A stretch of 64,000 nucleotides of DNA from NCBI GenBank assembly GCA_958510875.1, contig OY294068.1, positions 162,786,388 through 162,850,387 of the forward strand. Direction: 5' to 3'. The notes under the pieces are model-generated. The model made no database searches. It was given only the letters and a program-made list of their open reading frames with translations, and was not told the DNA's origin. The translations under genes and the position numbers were made by a program. This document shows, piece by piece, positions 26,501 through 38,500 of the stretch. Numbering within the stretch: the first letter of the stretch is position 1; each line of letters begins with the position of its first letter. Source of the DNA: Endomychus coccineus (lineage: Eukaryota; Arthropoda; Insecta; Coleoptera; Endomychidae).

Positions 26501-29500
26501 ATTTCCCTGTCAAGTCAAATGAACTTACACATGACATTGAGATAATTTTAAATCTATGCACGCCTTTCGCGGTTTCTACTTATTTGAAATATGAATTGTC
26601 TTGAAACTTGGGGAATTAAATCGCGGAGGCGGAGCCGACGCCTAATCTATGAATTTTCTAAATTTCAACCATTGAATTCATAGATATCATAGGAGACATC
26701 CGACATTTATCACAGCATTATTGTCATCAGTGATGCCTGTTAAGCATTTTTTATGCTTTATGTTTAGCACATTTATTTCTCGTTCAGCTTGATAGCATAT
26801 TTGTTAGCATGTACCCCGCGCAACTCATTGACTATGAAGTATTTCTGAACGCAGATACCCATAGACAAGCAATACTAATTCAACTCTATGCTTTATTACT
26901 TCACTCACTGATCTTCGCCTCTTTGTATGAGTACTAGATATATTCATATAGTTTCAGAGCTTAGATTATCTTATGCTTCATTTGTTGGAGTTCAGAGCCC
27001 ATAGAACAGTTCGTACTATAATTGGTTTGACTTTTGTAAATGATGGATAGTCTAATCCCATGAAAACGTGGCTCCAAAGTATAATCAACATTATCGGCCC
27101 GAGTGTGAACAAATGTCCTATTACAAAGTGTGTGTCTATTTTGTCGTCACCACATTCAAAGCAGACGTTGAACGTGTTTTCAGCAAGATGAGTTTGGTAA
27201 AAACTAAACTGCGTTAATCGTTTGTAGGTAAAAACCTTGACTTTTTGTACGTCACATTTGGCCTGAAGAGAGCAGCTGTTACTCTTATACAGTGCCAGAT
27301 CACGTTCTACGGTCAATAGGTATCAAGGAAAGTTATACTCTTTGCACATCGACATCTGTGAATCCTATTGAAGATCCGATGATGAGGATTCAGACATTTG
27401 TTTAAAAAGTTTGAATACCTTTGTTTTTGGTGTAATTTCTTAAATATAATAAATGATAAAAATTCAATTCAACTTTTGGCATAAATTTAACATTTTTTTA
27501 CGACAAACTAGTTGGCAACACTGTATGCCATTGTTTGGTCAACCTAAACCAAAATTGCAATGGTTGTTCTAATAATTGTTTCATCTAAATAATTTTCATG
27601 AATTTATTGAATGTTATTAAAATATTTTATACCTCTTGAAAGATATGAATCTTCAAGATTTAGTTTTCTTGTTTAAGCTACGCATAAATAGTAAGTTTCA
27701 TTATTATAATCTAACCTAAATTTTGTATCACATTTATTATTATTCCAAATCATTTACTGGTATTGTTTATTTGTACCTTGTAACCTGATGATGTAAAAAC
27801 TTTTTATGAAACCGGTAGCCAATTATATTTAGTGTATTGTGAGAACAGACCTTCATTCATTAACTTTAATAATGAATTATAAACAAACACTGGGGGAACC
27901 AACCTAATCTAATTATATTCTAATTTATTATTTCTTTCAAATTTACCTCCGTTTTCAATTGGATGGATGAAAATCATCAAATTTATTCAAAGTATCAAGG
28001 TGTCTTCTGAAAAATACGGATTTGGAATCCATTGAATTTATAATGTTTCCAAACTCATGTGAGGTCCTTATTTTGGGCCAACGATTTGTGAATAAACTAT
28101 TGTTAGGTTGGACGTGTTGACGTGTAGTCTAGACAGAATTGTACAGCTTTAATAAATTCGACCTGATTTAGAGGTGTATGTGTGTTTTAATTTAGTTTCA
28201 TCTAGCCTTCAGGGTTTCAATTGCCAATTCTGTAGGAAATGATTTATATTTCCATAACATTCACATCGGGTGAATGATAAATATTACGAAATAGTACTTA
28301 GAATCTTACTTGTTTTTCACTGTCGTGTCGGAGAAATTGAAAATTCGGTTCATAGTAAATGTCGAAAGTACAATAAATTTTTGAGAGTTCTTTTAAATAG
28401 AGGATTCCGATATAGAAACAAAAACGTTTCTCAAGTCATTGTGTTCATATAGTATCAGCGGAAGGTACCCCGTGTGTGTGATCAGTTATCAATTTTAGTT
28501 TAGTTCCCAGAACAAAAATTAGCAATACTAGAACCTCTACAGAACACAGAATAATTATCAAAAGTAATTTTTTATTTATTATACATGCCTAAACATTTAA
28601 CAATCGTCAATAAAATTCATCTTCTACAGTAGCACCTACCCCTATAATAGCTTTTCATTTGGTTCTTTATTATTAATTAATTAATTTAACGAGGTTATTG
28701 AGTCTGGGGACAATATAATAACATAAAATCAAACTAAGTTGCTATTGATCTCTGAATGTAATCCTAGATTATTAAAAAATACACTGTCAACTATCTTCAT
28801 CGAAGCCTACTGAGGACAAAACTTGAAAGAAAATATGTTTTTTTTCTGTTAGGTTAATAACAAATAACCATACTTTTCTTCCTCAAACTTCTATTTTTTA
28901 TCGATGCCATTTCAAACTTAATTGCAAATTTTGTTGCAACTTACTGCAGGGTTTTGCATGAAGCGCGTTCCCTTATAATAACTTTTTCACATCTATATCA
29001 GCTCTAAAAAAATTTCGCGCAATTGATCATTTCATCAGAACCATGTATAAGTAAAAATGAGCCAGCAAATTTTAAAATAACACCTCTGATTTGATACAAC
29101 ATCTTGAATGTTGATGGAGAGAAGAATAAACTTTTGTAGTAATCACTGAGCCAAGTACATAATATATATATTTGGTCATTGTTTGCTGTTGCATCAGTTA
29201 GTGAGTTACGATGTACAACTAACATACATCCCCTACCGTTGAGTCTACCCTGAAATAATTATGTTATATTTCAAGGAGCCTTGTTTTGTAGCAGGGCCGT
29301 AGAACCCTACTCTGGCAGATGCTTCTTTCTCTCATGCCAGCTGTTCATCAAGGAAACAGATAATACCATCTTACAAAAATACGAAACGGAACGGTATTAA
29401 ACACCTGTGTTGGCGATAACATTTCCCTCCTTTTTATTGCTTCTCTAGGTCGACGGATACGCGATAGACATCGCTCTCACGTGATCAGGTAATTTTTTTT

Positions 29501-32500
29501 TAAATAATCCATTTAGTTCAACAAAATTCTGAGAACACCTTACAACTATTGACGTTACACCTGTCGTTAAATAATGTAAATTGGTGGATAAGCTCAGACA
29601 TGTGTTAATTCCGAGAACAAAGAGAATTTCACAATTTTCTACTAAAAGCAGCTTTTCTAAATAACTCAAATAATTCTTGTTAATATTACTTCCATTACCA
29701 TTCGTCCTTAAATGTTGAATTAAAAATGTTCTGTACATAGGGTACATAAACACACCAAGAAAAAAATTCATCGACGACCATCTGAAGTGCAAAACGTAAT
29801 ATTGCCAAATGAAAATGCTATGATTAAAATGTAAATGTCTTAGATGAGTTGTATAGAGCATTTTACCTGATAAATCATTGAATACCTATCTGAAGAATAT
29901 AACAGACTTAGAGGGTTCTTACGATGATCTATATTAGGCACGATGCTATACCAGTTTTCATGGTGCTGGGTTTATTAATTTTGGAATTGCCTCTATGATA
30001 GGACTCCGTTTCTATTTTTTGTTTTTTTCCAGTTTTTCACAAGGGAGTGACTCTAAGAGCTTCGGGTTTGAGAACTGACATTATTAAGGGTCTTGCCGAT
30101 ACAGAAGATTTGGAAACAGCGAGTTATGGAGGAACGTAACAATTTTATCCGGAATGCTGCTAACATTGGTGAGAACTATGCTGATTGTTTGCGTAGATCG
30201 AAGATGGAGCAGTATCATGGCAATCAAACAAAAAGTTCATGTGGCTGAGATGAGGAATTCATTATTTTCGCAAACAAGGAAAATAATAATGATGATCAGC
30301 ATCTTTAAACTATGCAAATGCCGGTTTGCATCAACCATCTACTGAAACACCGAATTTGCAGCTTTTTTACCTTTGCGTAATTCTGACATGTTTGCAGTAT
30401 GTATGGGTGTAATTTGAGTTTTTACTTCTTCCTACATCATATTTATGCCTAATTCATACATATATTTTATTATGTTTTCAATCACCATAGCTGTAGCATC
30501 TTTTTACCTAAATTCATAACAGCACATTGTATTTCAAAGGCTTATAACTATGAGGCGTTATTTGCCTCATAATTTTTACTTATTTATATTTTAAACATCT
30601 AAAAATAATATATATTAAATTTCACAATATATATTCAATAACTTTGTATATATATTCATCATGTTTTATATATACATGAATTGTAGAATGTGAATATATA
30701 GAAGTTGTGAGAAATATATATAAAACTTTAGCTTCGTATATTCGCCACTGGAGGCGCTTAGGCTAAGATGTTACGTCTGAGGTATTATCAATCAGGTCCG
30801 GCGACACTGATGTTATAACGTCATGTACACAATGTTGATTGATTTTGGCAATTTGGCATATCATACGTCATATTTCACTTTCATTCATGAAGATCAAATT
30901 GTGAACAACTGAATATTCAAGGAAAGAAGAAATTACTATATCCAGCTTTGAGGAAATGAGATGAAACTAATGAAGACACACTAACAAATATCACCGATGT
31001 CTCCCGACCATGTTTGTATTGCACAAATTGAATCAAAAGGTAAACATGTTTCAACCCACTAGAATTCAAATGACTCGATCAAATCACTCGTAAGCCCTGT
31101 TTCATGAGCTATGGAAAGTTGTACCTTAGTATATCAGAAACACGAGCATTATAACTACCGGGATATCAAAAATTATCTTGGTCAAGGGTGGTTGTGGAAT
31201 CTAAAACGTGTGTCTTCCTTTACGTTTGAAATAATTATGTCACTGTGACACTGACATCATCAATAACCTACAAATTTCATACCTATTTATTTCAGTGTAA
31301 AACAATAATCAACTACAAATTGAAAATTATCTTGGACAAGGGAGGTTGATGAACGTGAAGTTAGCGAAGCACCCTAAGCCAAAATCAAAACTACTGTGTG
31401 AGTAATTTTCCGCTAATTTGCCGCTAATTAGTTGTGGAAAAATTAATTTTGCCGTGTTTTTGTTTGTTTTTTGGGGTGCTTCGCTAACTTCATATGAACT
31501 TAGCGAAGCACCCTTGAAGAAAACGGCTTTCAACATCATAAATCAAAATTTGCCATAATTTGCCGCTAATTAGTTGTGGAAAAATTAATTTTGCCGTGTT
31601 TTTGTTTTTTTGTTTTTTGGGGTGCTTTGCTAACTTCATATGAACTTAGCGAAGCACCCTCGAAGAAAACGGCTTTCAACATCATAAATCGAAATTTGAC
31701 TTGTGCCATAATTTGCCGCTAATTAGTTGTGGAAAAATTTAATTTGTTCTGTTTATTTTTTTTTCGTTTTTTGGGGTGCTCCGCTAACTTCATATGAACT
31801 CAGCGAAGCACCATCGGAGAAAACGGCTTTCAACATCATAAATCGAAATTTGACTTGTGCCATAATTTGCCGCTAATTAGTTGTGGAAAAATTTAATTTG
31901 TTCTGTTTATTTTTTTTTTTTCGTTTTTTGGGGTGCTCCGCTAACTTCATATAAACTCAGCGAATCACCTTCGAAGAAAACGGCTTTCAACATCATAAAT
32001 CGAAATTTGACTTAAGCCATAATTTGCCGCTAATTAGTTGTGGAAAAATTTAATTTGTTGTGTTTATTTTTTTTCGTTTTTTGGGGTGCTCCCCTAACTT
32101 TATATAAACTCAGCGAAGCACCATCGAAGAAAACTGCTTTCAACAACATAAATCTAACATTAACTGCGGCCATAATTTGCCGCTAATTTGTTGTGAAAAA
32201 ATTAATTTTCCCGTGTTTATTTTTTTTATTTTTATTTTTGAGGTGCTTTGCTAACTTCATATAAACTTAGTGAAACACCCTCGAAAAAATCCGCTTTAAA
32301 CATAATGAATCAAATTTTAACTAGGGGCATAATTAGTTGTGAAAAAATAATGTTGCCGTGTTAATTTTTTTTTGCTTTGTTATTTTTTGGGTGTTCGCTA
32401 ACATCGTATAAAGATAACGAAGCACTTTTGAATTAAACAGCCTAAGACATGAATCAAAATACAACATGTGGGACAATTTTCCGCTTATTAGTCGCTAATT

Positions 32501-35500
32501 ATCTGGGTAAATTGTGATAATCTTTTTTTAATATTTTTGTTTTTCCAAATATTTTTGCAATTTTGTACGCATTAACATCGTTTTCGCCATGAAATTGGCT
32601 TAGATTCATATTCGTATTATTAAGTTAAGTTTTAGTATTGTTCCGTAATAATGTATATCAATTTTATCGCGGTATAGATAATTTGATTATTGAAATTCAT
32701 AACTATTGTTTCTCAGTTTGATAATGCTATCTATTATTTTACGCAAACTTATTGGAAATTTTTCAAAAATAAAATAAAGACTCGACATATTTGAAATGTA
32801 GGTTACTCGAATTTTTTATTTTCTTTCTTTTTTGTTGGCTTTTGCTAAATTTAAATGAAGTTTTCGAAAGATGGGTAGAGCTACACCCCCAATATAGAAT
32901 TAATTTAATTTAATAAGTTCCTATGAAGTTAGCGAAGCACCCCAAAAACAAAAAAAAAAACACGGCAAAATTAATTTTTCCACAACTAATTAGCGGAAAA
33001 TTAGCGGCAAATTATGGCACAAGTCAAATTTCGATTTATGATGTTGAAAGCCGTTTTCTTCGAGGGTGCTTCGCTAAGTTCATATGAAGTTAGCAAAGCA
33101 CCCCAAAAAACAAAAAACAAAAACACGGCAAAATTAATTTTTCCACAACTAATTAGCGGCAAATTATGGCACAAGTCAAATTTTGATTTATGATGTTGAA
33201 AGCCGTTTTCTTCAAGGGTGCTTCGCTAAGTTCATATGAAGTTAGCAAAGCACCCCAAAAAAACAAAAAACAAAAACACGGCAAAATTAATTTTTCCACA
33301 ACTAATTAGCGGCAAATTATGGCACAAGTCAAATTTTGATTTATGATGTTGAAAGCCGTTTTCTTCGAGGGTGCTTCGCTAAGTTCATATGAAGTTAGCA
33401 AAGCACCCCAAAAAACAAAAAACAAAAACACGGCAAAATTAATTTTTCCACAACTAATTAGCGGAAAATTAGCGGCAAATTATGGCACAAGTCAAATTTC
33501 GATTTATGATGTTGAAAGCCGTTTTCTTCGAGGGTGCTTCGCTAAGTTCATATGAAGTTAGCAAAGCACCCCAAAAAACAAAAAACAAAAACACGGCAAA
33601 ATTAATTTTTCCACAACTAATTAGCGGCAAATTATGGCACAAGTCAAATTTTGATTTATGATGTTGAAAGCCGTTTTCTTCAAGGGTGCTTCGCTAAGTT
33701 CATATGAAGTTAGCAAAGCACCCCAAAAAACAAAAAACAAAAACACGGCAAAATTAATTTTTCCACAACTAATTAGCGGCAAATTATGGCACAAGTCAAA
33801 TTTTGATTTATGATGTTGAAAGCCGTTTTCTTCGAGGGTGCTTCGCTAAGTTCATATGAAGTTAGCAAAGCACCCCAAAAAACAAAAAACAAAAACACGG
33901 CAAAATTAATTTTTCCACAACTAATTAGCGGAAAATTAGCGGAAAATTATGGCACAAGTCAAATTTCGATTTATGATGTTGAAAGCCGTTTTCTTCGAGG
34001 GTGCTTCGCTAAGTTCATATGAAGTTAGCAAAGCACCCCAAACAAAAAAAAAAAACACGGCAAAATTAATTTTTCCACAACTAATTAGCGGCAAATTATG
34101 GCACAAATCAAATTTTTATTTATGATGTTGAAAGCCGTTTTCTTCAAGGGTGCTTCGCTAAGTTCATATGAAGTTAGCAAAGCACCCCAAAAAACAAAAA
34201 ACAAAAACACGGCAAAATTAATTTTTCCACAACTAATTAGCGGCAAATTATGGCACAAGTCAAATTTTGATTTATGATGTTGAAAGCCGTTTTCTTCGAG
34301 GGTGCTTCGCTAAGTTCATATGAAGTTAGCAAGGCACCCCAAAAAACAAAAAACAAAAACACGGCAAAATTAATTTTTCCACAACTAATTAGCGGCAAAT
34401 TATGGCACAAGTCAAATTTTGATTTATGATGTTGAAAGCCGTTTTCTTCAAGGGTGCTTCGCTAAGTTCATATGAAGTTAGCAAAGCACCCCAAAAAAAC
34501 AAAAAACAAAAACACGGCAAAATTAATTTTTCCACAACTAATTAGCGGCAAATTATGGCACAAGTCAAATTTTGATTTATGATGTTGAAAGCCGTTTTCT
34601 TCGAGGGTGCTTCGCTAAGTTCATATGAAGTTAGCAAAGCACCCCAAAAAACAAAAACACGGCAAAATTAATTTTTCCACAACTAATTAGCGGAAAATTA
34701 GCGGCAAATTATGGCACAAGTCAAATTTCGATTTATGATGTTGAAAGCCGTTTTCTTCGAGGGTGCTTCGCTAAGTTCATATGAAGTTAGCAAAGCACCC
34801 CAAAAAACAAAAAACAAAAACACGGCAAAATTAATTTTTCCACAACTAATTAGCGGCAAATTATGGCACAAGTCAAATTTTGATTTATGATGTTGAAAGC
34901 CGTTTTCTTCAAGGGTGCTTCGCTAAGTTCATATGAAGTTAGCAAAGCACCCCAAAAAACAAAAAACAAAAACACGGCAAAATTAATTTTTCCACAACTA
35001 ATTAGCGGCAAATTATGGCACAAGTCAAATTTTGATTTATGATGTTGAAAGCCGTTTTCTTCGAGGGTGCTTCGCTAAGTTCATATGAAGTTAGCAAAGC
35101 ACCCCAAAAAACAAAAAACAAAAACACGGCAAAATTAATTTTTCCACAACTAATTAGCGGAAAATTAGCGGCAAATTATGGCACAAGTCAAATTTCGATT
35201 TATGATGTTGAAAGCCGTTTTCTTCGAGGGTGCTTCGCTAAGTTCATATGAAGTTAGCAAAGCACCCCAAACAAAAAACAAAAACACGGCAAAATTAATT
35301 TTTCCACAACTAATTAGCGGCAAATTATGGCACAAATCAAATTTTTATTTATGATGTTGAAAGCCGTTTTCTTCAAGGGTGCTTCGCTAAGTTCATATGA
35401 AGTTAGCAAAGCACCCCAAAAAACAAAAAACAAAAACACGGCAAAATTAATTTTTCCACAACTAATTAGCGGCAAATTATGGCACAAGTCAAATTTTGAT

Positions 35501-38500
35501 TTATGATGTTGAAAGCCGTTTTCTTCGAGGGTGCTTCGCTAAGTTCATATGAAGTTAGCAAAGCACCCCAAAAAACAAAAAACAAAAACACGGCAAAATT
35601 AATTTTTCCACAACTAATTAGCGGCAAATTATGGCACAAGTCAAATTTTGATTTATGATGTTGAAAGCCGTTTTCTTCAAGGGTGCTTCGCTAAGTTCAT
35701 ATGAAGTTAGCGAAGCACCCCAAAAAACAAAAACAAAAAACACGGCAAATTTAATTTTTCCACAACTAATTAGCGGCAAATTACTCACACAGTAGTTTTG
35801 ATTTTGGCTTAGGGTGCTTCGCTAACTTCACGTTCATGGGTGGTTGTGGAATGTAAAACATGTCTTACTTTAAATTTTTGAATATATTTTGTTGTGTCAG
35901 AATCTGTCTGAAGTCATTGTGCTGAAATTTTCTAATCCAGTTTTTGAATCATGCCTCTTACCACACAGCACATGATTGAAGCCTATTTTCGAACGGCTGC
36001 GCTAGTTAATGGAAATTGGCAATACAGTCAACGTTTGTGTTTGGACAATTTTCGAGAGCACTTCCCAAACGTGGCAATATCACCGGACAATTTTTATGCG
36101 TGCCTTAATAAATAGGTATGAAATTTGTAGGTTATTGATGATGTCAGTGTGACAGTGACATAATTATTTCAAACGTAAAGTAAGACACACGTTTTAGATT
36201 CCACAACCACCCTTGACCAAGATAATTTTTGATATCCCGGTACATTTTAAATTACTATTATGATAATTCTAGTGAACGGTTATATTGTTCGAAATAAATG
36301 AAGATTTTTTGTTCTTCTGGATTATTTATCAATGTTGTTTCTTTTAGCACTCCAATTATTGTGTATTTGAATTGAATATTTCTATTTTCGTTTATGTTTC
36401 TGTAATAAAATTTTGATGGAACACATATTATAAATGTGTCTTATGTGACATCCCACACGCATTACACCTGGCAATAAAATTAGGAAAATAGTATGTTGCC
36501 ATTTAACTCTAGCCTTTTACGCCTCGCAGGAGCAAGGTCTAAGGAATGCTGGTATATTCTATCTCATTTAGAAAAAGGTTGCAAGTTGAGTTTTTCTGCA
36601 ACAGACAGATGCATCAAGGGCTATACCGTGAGAACTTGCGTTCAAGGTTACCAAACAGGCATGAAACATGAGTAACTAGACTGGTTCTTAAGCTTGCTTG
36701 CTTGGCCTTTTGTTCGAATCGTCTGTTCTGTAGTTGCTTATCCACTTTGTTTCTTGCTTAATTATTTATTAAACGACATGCCGATGCGTGTGGCACTGCT
36801 TTTTCAGAGCTGCATCTGAAGAGTCGCTCGTGACATTCCATAACTAAAAAGAATACTTCTTTATACGGGTTAGTGGTGAATGCACATGCCCGTATGCTTC
36901 GACAGCCGGGATTTAGTTTTAGGACTGCATATACCCTTCAATGTCAATCGCCAGGTTTCTTTTTCATTCCATTCGAAACAAAACAGATAATAAGGAAACA
37001 GATGAATTATTTGGGAAGTTTTTTGAATTGTCTCAGTCTTCACAATGGTACTGGATTTCTATTAATCTTTTTTAGTTTTCGTTTCGATGATTGTCAATTA
37101 CATAAGCTAAGTAATCAAAAAGTCAAAAATTTGCATCAACAACAACAATTGATTTAAAATGTATATGTTGTGAATTATAACTTCCCATTGGAGATGAAAA
37201 GTATGGTAATAGAGACATGTAATCGTCTCAATTACAAAGTTAAATCACCTATCAATAGAGGGTTCTATTATAATGCAACTCGGCTTTGAATGAAGTTTTA
37301 TTGAGAACGAAAGAATCTCTACGAATTGCTCTAATCCGTTTTTGTTTCCTTTCAGCTCTCGTCTCGTGGAAAAACAAACGTTGAATGAGTATTATCTGGA
37401 TTTTAGGCATAGTCGCTGTTGCAGTTTGTTACACAACACTTAGCTGGCAGTTTGATATATAACATTAACAAATTTCCAAGATCAAAATATCCTCAAGAAA
37501 ACTTATGAAACCTTCCGAACGATCGATAAACCTAAAAATGTAAGAGATGGCGCGCGCGTGGCTAAAATCCTTTGTTTTTGGAAAATATCATTACTCAGTA
37601 GACAGCTGTTAAGGTTTTCGATCTATCGCCCATGTGTTATTATTTTTATCGTCGATTAAATCAGAGTATTTTTGTTTATTTTAAAAAAATGGAAAAAGGT
37701 TGAGTTTCGAGTGGTGATAAAACATTTACATTTAAAAGGTTTAAAACCAAAAGACATTAAAGCCGAGTTGGATGAAGTTTATGGCACATCTGCATCAGCT
37801 TTTGCCACTATTTACAATTAGGTAAATGAGTTTAAACGTGGCCGTACATCGACAAAAGATGAACATCGTTCGGGACGGCCAATGGATTGAATAAATTCAT
37901 GATATGGTGTTGGGCGATCGGCGCATCAAAGTGCGGGAGATAGTTAAAGTTCGAATTATTAGAACATCCACCATATTCGCCAAAGTTGGCCCCCCAGTGA
38001 CTTCTTCCTATTCCCAGATTTAAAAAAATGGCTCGGCGGACGACGGTTTGGGACGAACGAGGAGATCGTCACCGAAACAAATGGCTATTTTGAGGACCTT
38101 CCGAAATCCTACTGTTTGGACGGGTTAAAAACACGTTGGAACACTATTTAGAAAAATGTATAGAGCTAAAAGGAGATTATGTAGTAAAATATAATTTTTT
38201 TTTAACAAAATACTTTGTTTTTGTATCTTTTTCTGAACGACCCTCGTATTTATAACACAAAACACTGTACCGGACTAATGAAATTAAAATTATCGTCTAA
38301 GACACTAAGATCTTAACAAACAACATGCTATATCTCTTAAACTATACTTTTGTGTGAATGTTTGCAGCTCAAATAAAACATAAGATCTTTTCTATTATTG
38401 TATTTTCTCTAATTAGAACGAATATATTCACCGACTGACTAACATAACAAACTCTTCAATGTACTGTCTGAAATATTTAGAATTTCTCCCGATATGTTGT

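Larger units (their letters stand above)
31158..36240. mobile_element. 5.1-kb foldback element enclosing a palindromic satellite array
   Basis: Outer inverted repeats of about 135 bp begin CCGGGATATCAAAAATTATC (31158) and end with the complement at 36240, next to TA on both sides (31156-31157, 36241-36242). A second pair of inverted segments borders the array (about 31340-31430 against 35770-35835). Inside are about 25 copies of a unit of about 153 bp, minus-oriented on the left (31430-32450), plus-oriented on the right (32925-35800), with a unique AT-rich spacer between. A 54-codon frame sits near the right end. The TA duplication suggests Tc1/mariner-type mobilisation; inference. Confidence 0.85.

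Noticed and set aside
26978..27316. 112-codon minus-strand frame
   Set aside because: Antisense to the hAT dimerisation fragment and lacks any motif.
29445..29861. 138-codon minus-strand frame in intron 1
   Set aside because: No recognisable family and no acceptor/donor pair keeping IRF2BP phase that I could support.
33343..35251. Three identical 70-codon frames ([18 protein letters not shown]...)
   Set aside because: They are generated by the satellite unit, cross unit borders, and appear only where a long A-type unit keeps the frame open.
31430..35800. CRISPR-like appearance of regularly spaced repeats
   Set aside because: Units are contiguous, with no unique spacers, in a eukaryotic context.
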